In this document: positions 9,494 through 17,738 of the stretch, piece after piece
How the letters are laid out: each line of letters starts with the position of its first letter
How positions within the stretch are numbered: the first letter of the stretch is position 1
DNA from: Novosphingobium sp. RL4
Lineage (GTDB): Bacteria; Pseudomonadota; Alphaproteobacteria; Sphingomonadales; Sphingomonadaceae
Direction: 5' to 3'
Assembly (NCBI RefSeq): GCF_035658495.1
Contig: NZ_CP141944.1
Span: forward strand, 3,126,001 to 3,190,000
Length of the DNA stretch: 64,000 nt
Notes under the pieces: model-generated
The model's input: only the letters and a program-made list of their open reading frames with translations
Databases searched by the model: none
Told to the model about the DNA's origin: nothing
Position numbers and translations under genes: made by a program

Positions 9494-10975
9494 ATGATCG
9501 GCATCAGCCACAGCAGCGAAAAGCGCGCCATCATCGACATCGGCTCGAACACGGTGCGCCTCGTCGTATACAACGGGCCGCCCCGTGCGCCGGTCGTCGT
9601 CCTGAACGAGAAAGTGAACGCCCGGCTCGGGCGCGATCTCGGGAAGACCAAGGCGATCTCCGAAAAGGCGATGAAGACCGCGCTCGTCGCGCTTGGCCGG
9701 TTTGCCGGGCTGCTCCGCCTGCTGGATGTGAAGGATGTCGAATGCGTGGCGACCGCCGCGGCGCGGGACGCTTCGAACGGCAAGGAATTCCTTGACGCCG
9801 TGCGCCAGCTCGGGCTCGAACCCCGCCTGCTTTCGGGCGAGGAGGAAGCCCGCGCCAGCGCCACCGGCGTGATCGCGGCCTTCCCCGGCGCTCGCGGCAT
9901 CGCGGCCGATCTCGGCGGCGGCAGCCTCGAACTGGTGGAGATCGCCGATGGCGTGAGCAACGGCGGCATCACTCTCCCGCTCGGCACCCTGCGCCTGCCG
10001 GACCTTCGCGCAGCCGGTGAGGCAGCATTTTCCGAAACCGTGCAAAGCCGCCTCCAGAAGGCGGGATGGAACAAGGGCCGCGGACAGCCGCTCTATATCG
10101 TCGGCGGTTCCTGGCGTGCGCTGGCGCTTCAGGCCATGCGCGCGCTCGACTTCCCGGTGGACGATCCGCACGGCTTCGAGCTGGAAGCGGCAGAGGCCCT
10201 GCGCCTCGCCCGCATCTTCGCGAAGGGCAAGCTGAACGACGTCGATCCGCGCATCTCCGGTTCACGCCTCGCCAGCCTGCCGGACGCCGCCGCGCTGATG
10301 GTCGAGGTTATTACCCGGCTGGAACCCTCCAAGCTGGTGTTTTCATCCTGGGGCCTGCGCGAGGGGCTTCTTCACGCCCAGCTTCCGGCCGAAATCCAGG
10401 CGCAGGACCCGATGCTGGCCAGCGTTGCCGGCTTCTCCGCCTCGGCCCGCGTCACCGCCGAGGATGCCATGGCCCTCGCCCGCTGGACGGCGCCGGTCTG
10501 CCGCGAAGAACCGCAGGATCGCCAGTTGCGGCAGGCTTCCGGCCTGCTCGCCCTCGCCGCCATGCGCACCGAACCGAACCTGCGCACCGAGGAAGCCATG
10601 ACCTGGGCTCTGCGCAAACGCTGGATCGGCCTCGACATGCACGGGCGCGGGATGATGGCGATGACCGTCTTCGCCAATTCCGGCCAGACCGAAGTGCCCG
10701 AGCAGTTCACCCGGCTCGCCGTTCAGGAAGACCTTGACCGCGCAATCGGCTGGGGCCTTGCCGTGCGCCTCTGCCGCCGACTGACCGGCTGCACCGCACA
10801 AGGCCTCGCGCGCAGTTCAATCCGCAGCGAGGACGGAAAGCTGATCCTTACGCTCGGCGATTCCATGCGCCCGCTCTACAGCCCGGGCGTCGCCAAAGAC
10901 CACAAGTCGCTGTCCGAATGGCTGGGGCTGGCGGCGACGGTCCATGATCCCGAGGGCAACGTCCTGATCGATTGA
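9494..10975 (+). CDS. ppx: Exopolyphosphatase (Ppx/GppA family)
   Basis: A 493-residue member of the actin-fold Ppx/GppA phosphatases, which release orthophosphate from polyphosphate or hydrolyse pppGpp. The first phosphate-binding motif AIIDIGSNTVRL is at 12-23, the catalytic-region SGEEEAR at 114-120, and the second phosphate loop ADLGGGSLELVE at 138-149. The C-terminal half is the helical extension common in the family. The ppk gene immediately upstream supports an exopolyphosphatase role, but sequence alone does not exclude pppGpp activity. A GC-rich hairpin (GCCCGG-3-CCGGGC at 9456-9470) lies between the two genes and lacks a T-run, so it is not an obvious terminator. Confidence 0.92.
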   Translation: MIGISHSSEKRAIIDIGSNTVRLVVYNGPPRAPVVVLNEKVNARLGRDLGKTKAISEKAMKTALVALGRFAGLLRLLDVKDVECVATAAARDASNGKEFLDAVRQLGLEPRLLSGEEEARASATGVIAAFPGARGIAADLGGGSLELVEIADGVSNGGITLPLGTLRLPDLRAAGEAAFSETVQSRLQKAGWNKGRGQPLYIVGGSWRALALQAMRALDFPVDDPHGFELEAAEALRLARIFAKGKLNDVDPRISGSRLASLPDAAALMVEVITRLEPSKLVFSSWGLREGLLHAQLPAEIQAQDPMLASVAGFSASARVTAEDAMALARWTAPVCREEPQDRQLRQASGLLALAAMRTEPNLRTEEAMTWALRKRWIGLDMHGRGMMAMTVFANSGQTEVPEQFTRLAVQEDLDRAIGWGLAVRLCRRLTGCTAQGLARSSIRSEDGKLILTLGDSMRPLYSPGVAKDHKSLSEWLGLAATVHDPEGNVLID

Positions 10976-11003
10976 CGGCGGAACGATCGCAGCGGCTGCC
11001 GAA

Positions 11004-11909
11004 CTACCAGTCCTGCGCCATGGCCGGCAGTCTCTGCACAAGGAAATCGATCCACGCGCGGGTCTTGGCCGCGGGGCGCCGCGTCCGGTGCGTGACGGCG
11101 TGAACGGCGCCGAGATCCAGCAGTTCCGCTCCCAGGTCCAGTTCCACCAGTCGCCCATCGCCGATGGCGCGATCCACGAAGAAGCGCGGGCCGTAGACGA
11201 GGCCCATGCCCGCCACCGCCGCCTGGGCAAGAACCTGCCCGTTGTTCGCATGGAGCGAGCCGCGCACCGCCACCGCGCGGCTGCCGTCGCGGCCGAAGCC
11301 CCAGCGCGTGGTGCCGGTCTCGTTGCCCAGCGTGTAGCCGAGGCAGTCATGCCCTGCCAGATCGTCCAGCGAATGCGGCGTCCCGCGCCTTTCGAGATAG
11401 GCGGGCGAAGCACAGATAGCCATCCGCACGGGCGCGAGCTTGCGGGCGACGAGATTGCTGTCCGCCAGTCGGCCGATGCGCACGGCGACATCCCAGCGCT
11501 CCTCCAGCAGGTCGACCACACGGTCGTTCAGCCCCAGTTCCACGGTGACGGCAGGATGGCGTTCGTGGAACGCGGTGACGAGATCGACGAGGTAGGCGCT
11601 GCCGAAAGCGGCCGGCCCCGAGACGCGCAGCAGCCCCTCCACCGCCGCGGACTGGGCCATGGCCTCCGCATCGGCATCCTCCAGTTCCGCCAGCACGCGC
11701 TCGGCCTTGTCGAGATAGGCAGCCCCCACTTCGGTAAGCGCAAGGCGGCGCGTCGTGCGGTTCGCCAGGGTCGCGCCGAGGCGCTGTTCCAGCGCATTGA
11801 GGTGCTTGGCCGCCATCGCCGGAGACATCGAGAGATCGCGCGCCGCTGCCGAAAGGCCGCCCAGACGGATCGCCTTGACGAAAACCTCGATGCCCTTCAG
11901 CCGGTCCAT
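11004..11909 (-). CDS. LysR family transcriptional regulator
   Basis: A 301-residue LysR protein. Residues 1-60 form the winged helix-turn-helix (MDRLKGIEVFVKAIRLGGLS, then AAARDLSMSPAMAAKHLNAL and NRTTRRLALTEVG), followed by the linker helix and a periplasmic-binding-protein-like effector domain of the CrgA-like subgroup. It is transcribed away from the DoxX and dioxygenase genes, the usual arrangement for a LysR protein and its target. The intergenic region holds an inverted repeat that recurs beside the second LysR gene of this window. The effector is unknown; an aromatic or quinone signal is a guess from the neighbouring genes. Confidence 0.9.
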   Translation of the reverse strand: MDRLKGIEVFVKAIRLGGLSAAARDLSMSPAMAAKHLNALEQRLGATLANRTTRRLALTEVGAAYLDKAERVLAELEDADAEAMAQSAAVEGLLRVSGPAAFGSAYLVDLVTAFHERHPAVTVELGLNDRVVDLLEERWDVAVRIGRLADSNLVARKLAPVRMAICASPAYLERRGTPHSLDDLAGHDCLGYTLGNETGTTRWGFGRDGSRAVAVRGSLHANNGQVLAQAAVAGMGLVYGPRFFVDRAIGDGRLVELDLGAELLDLGAVHAVTHRTRRPAAKTRAWIDFLVQRLPAMAQDW

Positions 11910-11916
11910 TCAACAC

Positions 11917-11958
11917 CTGTGATAAAAAGTCATTCAACAAACTGCATGATTATCACCA
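11917..11958. promoter_or_regulatory. Candidate LysR operator (inverted repeat, 22-base spacer)
   Basis: The left arm CTGTGATAAA (11917-11926) and right arm ATTATCACCA (11949-11958) contain the exact inverted repeat GTGATAA / TTATCAC. It lies between the LysR start at 11909 and the DoxX start at 12002. The same two ten-base arms occur at 48717-48754 beside the other LysR gene, with an 18-base spacer. Binding by the adjacent LysR protein is inferred. Confidence 0.6.
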
Positions 11959-12001
11959 ATCAGGAGAAGGTCTAGATCGGCTCTCGAAAGGAAGCCCCCC
12001 C

Positions 12002-12421
12002 ATGAACCAGCCTTCGACGATCCCCTCCCCCCAGACCGCACCTTACGGCGCCTTCGTCCTGCGCGTGGCGCTCGGCACAGTGTTCCTCGCCCATTTCGCG
12101 CTCAAGCTGTTCGTCTTCACGCCTGCCGGAACCGCCGCGTTCTTTGGCAGTCTCGGCCTTCCCGGCGGCCTTGCCTATGTGACGATGGCGGCCGAACTTC
12201 TCGGCGGCCTTGCGCTGATCCTGGGCATCTACGCCCGCGTCGTTGCGCTGGCCTTGATCCCGCTGCTGCTCGGCACCATCGTGATGGTGCATGGAGCCAA
12301 CGGCTTCTTCTTCGATTCCAAGGGTGGCGGCTGGGAATATCCCGCCTTCTGGTCGATCACCCTCTTCGTCCTCGCCCTGATCGGAGACGGTGCCCACGCA
12401 CTGATCCCCACGCGGCGCTGA
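12002..12421 (+). CDS. DoxX family membrane protein
   Basis: A 139-residue membrane protein with four predicted helices, at about 17-35, 50-70, 73-95 and 112-130, fitting the DoxX/DoxD family. It begins MNQPSTIPSPQTAPYGAFVLRVALG, with GLPGGLAYVTMAAELLGG in the second helix region. AAGGAAG stands just upstream of the ATG. DoxX proteins are linked to quinone or thiol redox processes at the inner membrane, but most members are uncharacterised. The dioxygenase gene follows 14 bases downstream, and this DoxX, DODA dioxygenase and LysR trio suggests a small aromatic or quinone detoxification unit. That role is inferred from context. Confidence 0.85.
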   Translation: MNQPSTIPSPQTAPYGAFVLRVALGTVFLAHFALKLFVFTPAGTAAFFGSLGLPGGLAYVTMAAELLGGLALILGIYARVVALALIPLLLGTIVMVHGANGFFFDSKGGGWEYPAFWSITLFVLALIGDGAHALIPTRR

Positions 12422-12435
12422 AAGGAACACGCACC

Positions 12436-13224
12436 ATGACCCGCCAACCCAGCTTCTTCATTCCCCACGGCGGCGGCCCCTGCTTCTTCATGCCGGACCC
12501 GCAAGGCAACTGGGAAACGATGGCCGAGTTCCTGCGCGGCCTGCCCGCCCGCCTGCCCGAAGCGCCCAAGGCGATCCTCGTGGTGTCCGGGCACTGGGAA
12601 ACGCACGGCTTCGCCTTCACCGGCGCCGAGCGACCCGCGCTGCTTTATGATTACTACGGCTTTCCGCAGCACACTTACGAGCTGCGCTTCGATGCCCCCG
12701 GCTCACCCTGGCTGGCAGCCCGCGCGAGCCAGCTCCTGCGCGAGGCCGGCTTCGCGGCAGCCGCCGATCCGCAGCGCGGGTACGACCACGGGGTGTTCGT
12801 TCCACTGAAGGTGGCGTGGCCCGCTGCGGATGTCCCTGTCGTGGAGATGTCGCTGGACCGTTCGCTCAATCCGGCAATGCACCTCGCCGCCGGGCAGGCC
12901 CTCGCCCCGCTGCGCGACGAAGGCGTGCTGATCCTGGGATCGGGCATGAGCTTCCACAACATGCGCGGCTACGGCAATCCGGCCTCGACCGCACCTTCGC
13001 TGGCATTCGACGAGTGGCTGACCGAGGCTGCCGAAGCCGGACCGGATGACCGGGCCAAGGCCCTGTCGCGCTGGGCGGATGCTCCCGGAGGGCGGTTCTC
13101 GCACCCGCGCGAGGAACACCTGCTGCCGCTGATGGTGGCTGCAGGTGCCGCACAGGGCGCCGGGGAAAAAGTCTACTCCGATATCGTGCTCAAGACGGCG
13201 ATCTCGGCGTTCCGGTTCGATTGA
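12436..13224 (+). CDS. DODA-type class III extradiol ring-cleavage dioxygenase
   Basis: A 262-residue protein related to 4,5-DOPA dioxygenase extradiol (YgiD/LigB fold). Candidate metal and active-site histidines are visible: His11 in FIPHGGGP, His53 and His57 in VSGHWETHGF, His118 in GYDHGVFVPL, and His174 in GSGMSFHNMRG. These enzymes use Fe(II) or Zn to open catecholic rings between or next to the hydroxyls; the natural substrate of most bacterial members is not known. AAGGAA precedes the ATG. It is the second gene of a pair with DoxX and ends at a strong 12-base-pair hairpin. Confidence 0.88.
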   Translation: MTRQPSFFIPHGGGPCFFMPDPQGNWETMAEFLRGLPARLPEAPKAILVVSGHWETHGFAFTGAERPALLYDYYGFPQHTYELRFDAPGSPWLAARASQLLREAGFAAAADPQRGYDHGVFVPLKVAWPAADVPVVEMSLDRSLNPAMHLAAGQALAPLRDEGVLILGSGMSFHNMRGYGNPASTAPSLAFDEWLTEAAEAGPDDRAKALSRWADAPGGRFSHPREEHLLPLMVAAGAAQGAGEKVYSDIVLKTAISAFRFD

Positions 13225-13234
13225 GAAACATCGG

Positions 13235-13263
13235 GACAGGCAGGGGCCAGACCCCTGCCTGTC
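13235..13263. terminator. Bidirectional hairpin between convergent genes
   Basis: A perfect 12-base-pair stem (GACAGGCAGGGG at 13235-13246 with CCCCTGCCTGTC at 13252-13263) closes a five-base loop. It lies in the 40-base gap between the convergent dioxygenase and cyclase genes. A T-rich stretch (TTTCTC) follows on the minus strand; the plus-strand side lacks a clean T-run. Confidence 0.7.
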
Positions 13264-13264
13264 C

Positions 13265-14248
13265 TCAATGCAAGAGCTCGCAGCGGTTCCGTCCGCCCCG
13301 CTTCGCGGCGTAAAGCGGCCCATCTGCCGCCGCGAGCCAGTCCTCGACACTGGCGATCGCCGCATTCAGCGGGGCGATGCCGAAGCTGGCCGTGACACGG
13401 ATCGTGCCGCCGCCCGGCAGCGTAATGTCACGGGCGGCAAGCGTCTCCCGAAAACGCTCCACCGCCGCAAGAGCATCGGACGGTTCGGTTTCCGGCAGGA
13501 GAACGGCAAACTCCTCGCCGCCGAGCCTGCCGAGGAAATCGACCGGCCGCGTCGAGCCGACCACCGTCGCCGCCATTTCGCGCAGGACCGCGTCTCCGGC
13601 CGGATGGCCATGCGTGTCGTTCACCCGCTTGAAGTGGTCGAGATCGATCAGCACGAGGCAGCACGGACGGCCGTAGCGCTGGAAGCGGGTCATCTCCTGC
13701 TTCGCCTTGTCCACGAAACCGCGCCGGGTCAGCGCCCCGGTAAGCTGGTCCCGCTCGGCGATGCGGCGCAGTTCCAGCTCGTTCATGACGATACGGGCGA
13801 AATTGGAGAGGATCGCCACTTCGGCTTCGTTGAAATCGCGCACCTTGTCGTCGATCGCGCAAAGGACGCCCACGTTGTAACCCTCCGGCGTCAGCAGCGG
13901 AATACCGGCATAGCTGCGCACGCCGGGCTCGGTCGCCACGAAGGGATTGTCGGCAAAGCGCGCGTCGAGCCGGGCATCGGAGATCAGGAACGGTGCGGTC
14001 TGCTGGATCGCATGCGTGCAGAACGAGACACTGCGCGGCGTTTCCGAAACGTCCAGCCCGCTGCGCGCCTTGAACCACTGGCGGTCGGCATCGACCAGCG
14101 TGACGGCGGCCATCGGCACGCGAAGCACGGCCCGCACCAGAGAGACGACATGCTCGAAAGCCTCCTCCGGCTCGCTGTCGAGCACTTCGAGGTTCTGCAG
14201 GGCGGCAAGGCGGCCCTGCTCGTCGTTCAGGATGGTTTGCGGGAGCAT
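13265..14248 (-). CDS. GAF-GGDEF diguanylate cyclase
   Basis: A 327-residue cytoplasmic sensor. Residues about 15-155 are a GAF domain (LEVLDSEPEEAFEHVVSL onward), and about 165-325 a GGDEF domain that makes cyclic di-GMP from two GTP. The active-site motif is GGEEF at 243-247, with metal-binding Asp202 in IDLDHFKRVND. An RPVD sequence at 234-237, five residues before GGEEF, fits the RxxD inhibitory site, so product inhibition is expected. The ATG at 14248 gives the normal start for this family; an upstream extension to a TTG at 14443 looks non-coding. The 267 bases upstream hold no other gene. Confidence 0.9.
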   Translation of the reverse strand: MLPQTILNDEQGRLAALQNLEVLDSEPEEAFEHVVSLVRAVLRVPMAAVTLVDADRQWFKARSGLDVSETPRSVSFCTHAIQQTAPFLISDARLDARFADNPFVATEPGVRSYAGIPLLTPEGYNVGVLCAIDDKVRDFNEAEVAILSNFARIVMNELELRRIAERDQLTGALTRRGFVDKAKQEMTRFQRYGRPCCLVLIDLDHFKRVNDTHGHPAGDAVLREMAATVVGSTRPVDFLGRLGGEEFAVLLPETEPSDALAAVERFRETLAARDITLPGGGTIRVTASFGIAPLNAAIASVEDWLAAADGPLYAAKRGGRNRCELLH

Positions 14249-14515
14249 CGAGGAGGCGTTCCGACCGCGCCGCCCCGTCGCAAGGGTGGCAATGTTGAAC
14301 CAGAGACCGGCTCCCGGCAGATAGTCCTGCCGTGCGAACCGGTCGCGAAAGGGCGCGCGAGCCTCACCTGGCCGAATCCCGGCAACGGCTCCCCGATTCC
14401 CCGTACACATCCATAGTGCAGGATTAAATTTCTTAAAACGCAAGACAGCCTCGACACGGCGTATCCCGGGCGAAATCGGGCGGACATCGCAGCCACAATG
14501 GCTGCATCGGCGCGA

Positions 14516-15016
14516 TCAGGGCAGGATCTCTATCGCGGTTCCATCGCCGACCGATTCCCAGAGGAATTCGATCTCGTCATTGGAAACGGCGATGCACCCA
14601 TCGGTCCAGTCGCCCGGCACCCGGCCTTGCGGCAGGGAGTTGGGCTGCCCGTGAATCATGATCATCCCGCCCGGCGAACGCCCGCGCGCCTGTGCATAGG
14701 CGCGGTCCTGCGGGCCGGGATAGGAGATGTGGAGCGAGAGGTGATAGGCGCTGGCAGGGTTGCCCCAGTCGATCTCGTAGCGCCCCTCGGGGGTTCGCTC
14801 GTCGCCCTCGAAGCGCTTGGGGCCGGTCGGCTCGTCGCCCAGCTGGATATGCTCGATCCTGTGAACGAGCCGGTCGCCGGACCAGAGTTCCATGAACCGC
14901 GCCGCCTTGCGCACGCGGATCAGGTCGATTTCGGGAAGCGGCGGCGCAGGCTCGGCGTCGGCGGCGCCGATACCGAGCAGTAGCAGGAGCGGCGCGAGTC
15001 TGGACCCGCGCCGCAC
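14516..15016 (-). CDS. L,D-transpeptidase (YkuD/YafK type)
   Basis: A 166-residue secreted protein with a signal peptide (RLAPLLLLLGIGAADA, cleavage expected near residue 21) and a YkuD catalytic domain. His122 lies in MIMIHGQPN and the nucleophile Cys141 in DWTDGCIAVSN, the form of the active-site loop seen in the YafK-like branch, which has D rather than H before GC. Such enzymes cross-link peptidoglycan stem peptides or attach proteins to them. It starts with GTG at 15016, only four bases after the purA stop, so it is probably translated from the purA transcript. Confidence 0.88.
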   Translation of the reverse strand: MRRGSRLAPLLLLLGIGAADAEPAPPLPEIDLIRVRKAARFMELWSGDRLVHRIEHIQLGDEPTGPKRFEGDERTPEGRYEIDWGNPASAYHLSLHISYPGPQDRAYAQARGRSPGGMIMIHGQPNSLPQGRVPGDWTDGCIAVSNDEIEFLWESVGDGTAIEILP

Positions 15017-15020
15017 CGGA

Positions 15021-16310
15021 TCAGTCCTGGAAAGGATCGCGCACGAGGATGGTATCCTCGCGCTCGGGGCTGGTCGAAACCAGTGCCACCGGGGTTTCGA
15101 TCAGTTCCTGCACGCGCTGGATGTACTTGATCGCCTGTGCAGGCAGATCGGCCCAGGAACGGGCGCCGGCGGTGGTGCCCTGCCAGCCGTCCATTTCCTC
15201 GTAGATCGGCTCGACATTGGCCTGATCGGCGGCGTGGCTCGGGAAATAGTCCAGAACCTTGCCGTGGAGGCGGTAGCCGGTGCAGATCTTCACCTTCTCG
15301 AAGCCGTCGAGAACGTCGAGCTTGGTGAGAGCGATGCCGGTCACGCCCGAGATCGCGCAGGACTGGCGGGTCAGCACCGCGTCGAACCAGCCGCAACGGC
15401 GCTTGCGGCCGGTGACGGTGCCGAATTCATGGCCGCGTTCGCCCAGGCGCTGGCCGGTTTCGTCTTCCAGCTCGGTCGGGAACGGACCCGAGCCGACGCG
15501 GGTGGTGTAGGCCTTCACGATACCGAGCACGAAGCCCGTCGCCGCAGGACCGAGGCCCGAACCCGAAGCCGCCGTGCCCGAAACCGTGTTCGAGCTGGTG
15601 ACGAAGGGATAAGTGCCGTGATCGACATCGAGCAGCACGCCCTGCGCGCCTTCGAACAGGATGCGGGCGCCGGCCTTGCGCACCTTGTTGAGGCGCTTCC
15701 ACACCGGCTGCGAGAACTGGAGCACGAAGGGCGCGATCTCGCGCAGTTCGGCGAGCAGCGCTTCACGGTCCACCGGCGGCTGGCCGAAACCGGCGCGCAG
15801 TGCGTCGTGGTGGGCGCAGAGACGGTCGAGCTGCGGCTCAAGCGCATCGAGGTGCGCAAGATCGCAGACGCGGATGGCGCGGCGGCCGACCTTGTCCTCG
15901 TAAGCCGGGCCGATGCCGCGTCCGGTGGTGCCGATCTTGCCCGAACCGGCAGCCGATTCGCGCAGACCGTCGAGATCGCGGTGAAGCGGCAGGATCAGCG
16001 GGCAATTGTCCGCGATCGCAAAGTTATCGGGATTGATCTCCACGCCCTGGCCGCGCAGCTTCTCGACTTCCGACTTGAGGTGCCAGGGGTCGAGGACGAC
16101 GCCGTTGCCGATGATCGACAGGGTGCCGGTGACGATGCCCGAGGGCAGCAGCGAAAGCTTGTAGACCTGCTCGCCCACGACCAGCGTGTGGCCGGCGTTG
16201 TGGCCACCCTGGAAGCGGACCACGGCATCGGCGCGGCTTGCCAGCCAGTCGACGATCTTGCCCTTGCCCTCATCGCCCCACTGGGCACCGATCACGGTTA
16301 CGTTAGCCAT
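15021..16310 (-). CDS. purA: Adenylosuccinate synthetase
   Basis: A 429-residue enzyme joining IMP and aspartate with GTP, the first committed step to AMP. The phosphate-binding loop [11 protein letters not shown] is at 8-18 with catalytic Asp13, and catalytic His41 lies in [10 protein letters not shown]. The C-terminal GTP-recognition region ([17 protein letters not shown]) is complete. Length is standard. hisZ lies upstream on the same strand but 144 bases away, and a GGGGC/GCCCC dyad in that gap suggests purA may have its own promoter. Confidence 0.97.
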   Translation of the reverse strand: MANVTVIGAQWGDEGKGKIVDWLASRADAVVRFQGGHNAGHTLVVGEQVYKLSLLPSGIVTGTLSIIGNGVVLDPWHLKSEVEKLRGQGVEINPDNFAIADNCPLILPLHRDLDGLRESAAGSGKIGTTGRGIGPAYEDKVGRRAIRVCDLAHLDALEPQLDRLCAHHDALRAGFGQPPVDREALLAELREIAPFVLQFSQPVWKRLNKVRKAGARILFEGAQGVLLDVDHGTYPFVTSSNTVSGTAASGSGLGPAATGFVLGIVKAYTTRVGSGPFPTELEDETGQRLGERGHEFGTVTGRKRRCGWFDAVLTRQSCAISGVTGIALTKLDVLDGFEKVKICTGYRLHGKVLDYFPSHAADQANVEPIYEEMDGWQGTTAGARSWADLPAQAIKYIQRVQELIETPVALVSTSPEREDTILVRDPFQD

Positions 16311-16454
16311 GGATATACTCCTCCACCCTGCCTCGGTGGATCCAATAACGCCCTTCGACAGGACTCGGCGATATGGATTGTCATTAGGGCGGAAGCGCCC
16401 CGGCTTTTCGTTGGGCGCCCTAGGGGCAAGCCCCCCGGCTAGTCAAGAGCGCGC

Positions 16455-17597
16455 TCAGGCCAGCGGTATCGCTTCCGCGCCTTCCAACAGGTGCGAACAG
16501 CCCAGCGCGACCGGATCGTCGCTTTCGGAAAGCGCCGCCACGGTGGCCCAGCCCACCGCGCGCTGCTGCCCGGCGATGCGCGGATCGTGCCCCAGCGGCA
16601 GGAACAGCTTGCGCTGCACTGGCGGCTCGGTGGCCAGCAGGTCCACCAGCGGGTCCGGATAGAGCGAGAAGCCGGTCGCGGCTTCGGGGTGGTGCCCGGT
16701 CTGGCCGAGGATGCGATAGGTGCCGCCGCGCCCCAGGCTGCCGGAGATACCCTCGGCATAGATCGTGAAGCCGAACCACGACTGGTACTCGAAGCCATGA
16801 CGCTCCGAAGGGTCGAGTGTGATGCGCGCCTTGTCGCCCAGGCGCGCCGCGATTTCGCGAAGCCCGGCGATCCGGCTGGCCAGCGCGCCGCCGCTGACAC
16901 CCTCCGGGGCATCGAAGGCGGCCAGTCGCTCGATCGCGGTGGCGAAGGGGCCGACGGCGTAGAGCAGTGGCAGATAGGCTTCGCCGCCAACATCCACCAG
17001 CCCGCCTGCGTCCTTGGCGTCCAGCATCTGGCGCACGGCCTCTATCCGGCCCTCGGGCAGCGGCAGCGCTTCCGCCGACAGCGCGTCAACGAGGTCCGGC
17101 ATCGTGAAGTCCACCGAAATCCCGGTCGCGCCCGCTGCGCGAAGGGATTCGATCGCCAGTTCCACGATCTCACCGGCGGCGGCAACAGAATCGGTGCCGA
17201 TCAGCTCCGCGCCGAGCTGAAGACGTTCGCGGCGCGGGTCGAGCCCGTCGCCCTTGATGGTGCAGACCTGACCCGAATAGGACAGGCGCAGCGGGCGCGG
17301 CGCCTCGGCAAGGCCGGTGGCGGCGATGCGGGCGACTTGCGCTGTCATGTCCGAGCGCAGCGCGAGCATCCTCATCGACACCGGATCGACGAAACGGAAC
17401 ATGCGCCGCACCTGCACGCCGGCCATGCGGCTGGCGAGCGCCTTTTCGAATTCGATCAGCGGCGTCTCGACGCGTTCGTAGCCATGGCTGGTCAGCACGT
17501 CATGCGCCATGCGGCGCACTTGCTGGGAGGCCCAGGCCTGCTGCGGAAGACGGTCGCCCAGTCCTTCGGGCAAGAGATCGCGGTCGTTGTCCTGCAT
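16455..17597 (-). CDS. hisZ: ATP phosphoribosyltransferase regulatory subunit
   Basis: A 380-residue class II aminoacyl-tRNA-synthetase-like protein without an anticodon-binding domain, as expected for HisZ. HisZ binds short-form HisG and allows histidine feedback control of the first step of histidine synthesis. Typical segments are LLPEGLGDRLPQQA near the N-terminus, MFRFVDPVSMRMLALRSDMT (motif 2 region) and LRLSYSGQVC. The ATG at 17597 is preferred because the upstream frame extension crosses the serA terminator. No hisG is in the window. It lies immediately upstream of purA. Confidence 0.9.
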   Translation of the reverse strand: MQDNDRDLLPEGLGDRLPQQAWASQQVRRMAHDVLTSHGYERVETPLIEFEKALASRMAGVQVRRMFRFVDPVSMRMLALRSDMTAQVARIAATGLAEAPRPLRLSYSGQVCTIKGDGLDPRRERLQLGAELIGTDSVAAAGEIVELAIESLRAAGATGISVDFTMPDLVDALSAEALPLPEGRIEAVRQMLDAKDAGGLVDVGGEAYLPLLYAVGPFATAIERLAAFDAPEGVSGGALASRIAGLREIAARLGDKARITLDPSERHGFEYQSWFGFTIYAEGISGSLGRGGTYRILGQTGHHPEAATGFSLYPDPLVDLLATEPPVQRKLFLPLGHDPRIAGQQRAVGWATVAALSESDDPVALGCSHLLEGAEAIPLA

Positions 17598-17681
17598 GAT
17601 GGTCGGGGCCTTAGCGGGATGAGGAAGAATTGTCGATTGGTTGCTGAAAACAGCCCGTTCAGGCACATTTTCGCAAAGGAA

Positions 17682-17711
17682 AAGGGGCCGGCACTTGCGC
17701 ACCGGCCCCTT
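17682..17711 (-). terminator. Rho-independent terminator of serA
   Basis: A perfect ten-base-pair stem (AAGGGGCCGG at 17682-17691, CCGGCCCCTT at 17702-17711) with a ten-base loop. Read on the minus strand it is followed by a short T-rich run (CCCCTTTTCC), 28 bases after the serA stop. Confidence 0.8.
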
Positions 17712-17738
17712 CCGTTGGGAGCTTGTAAATCCGCCCGA

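Noticed and set aside
10129..10801. Several minus-strand frames inside ppx
   Set aside because: Overlapping shadows without ribosome sites or domain features, fully inside a well-supported gene.
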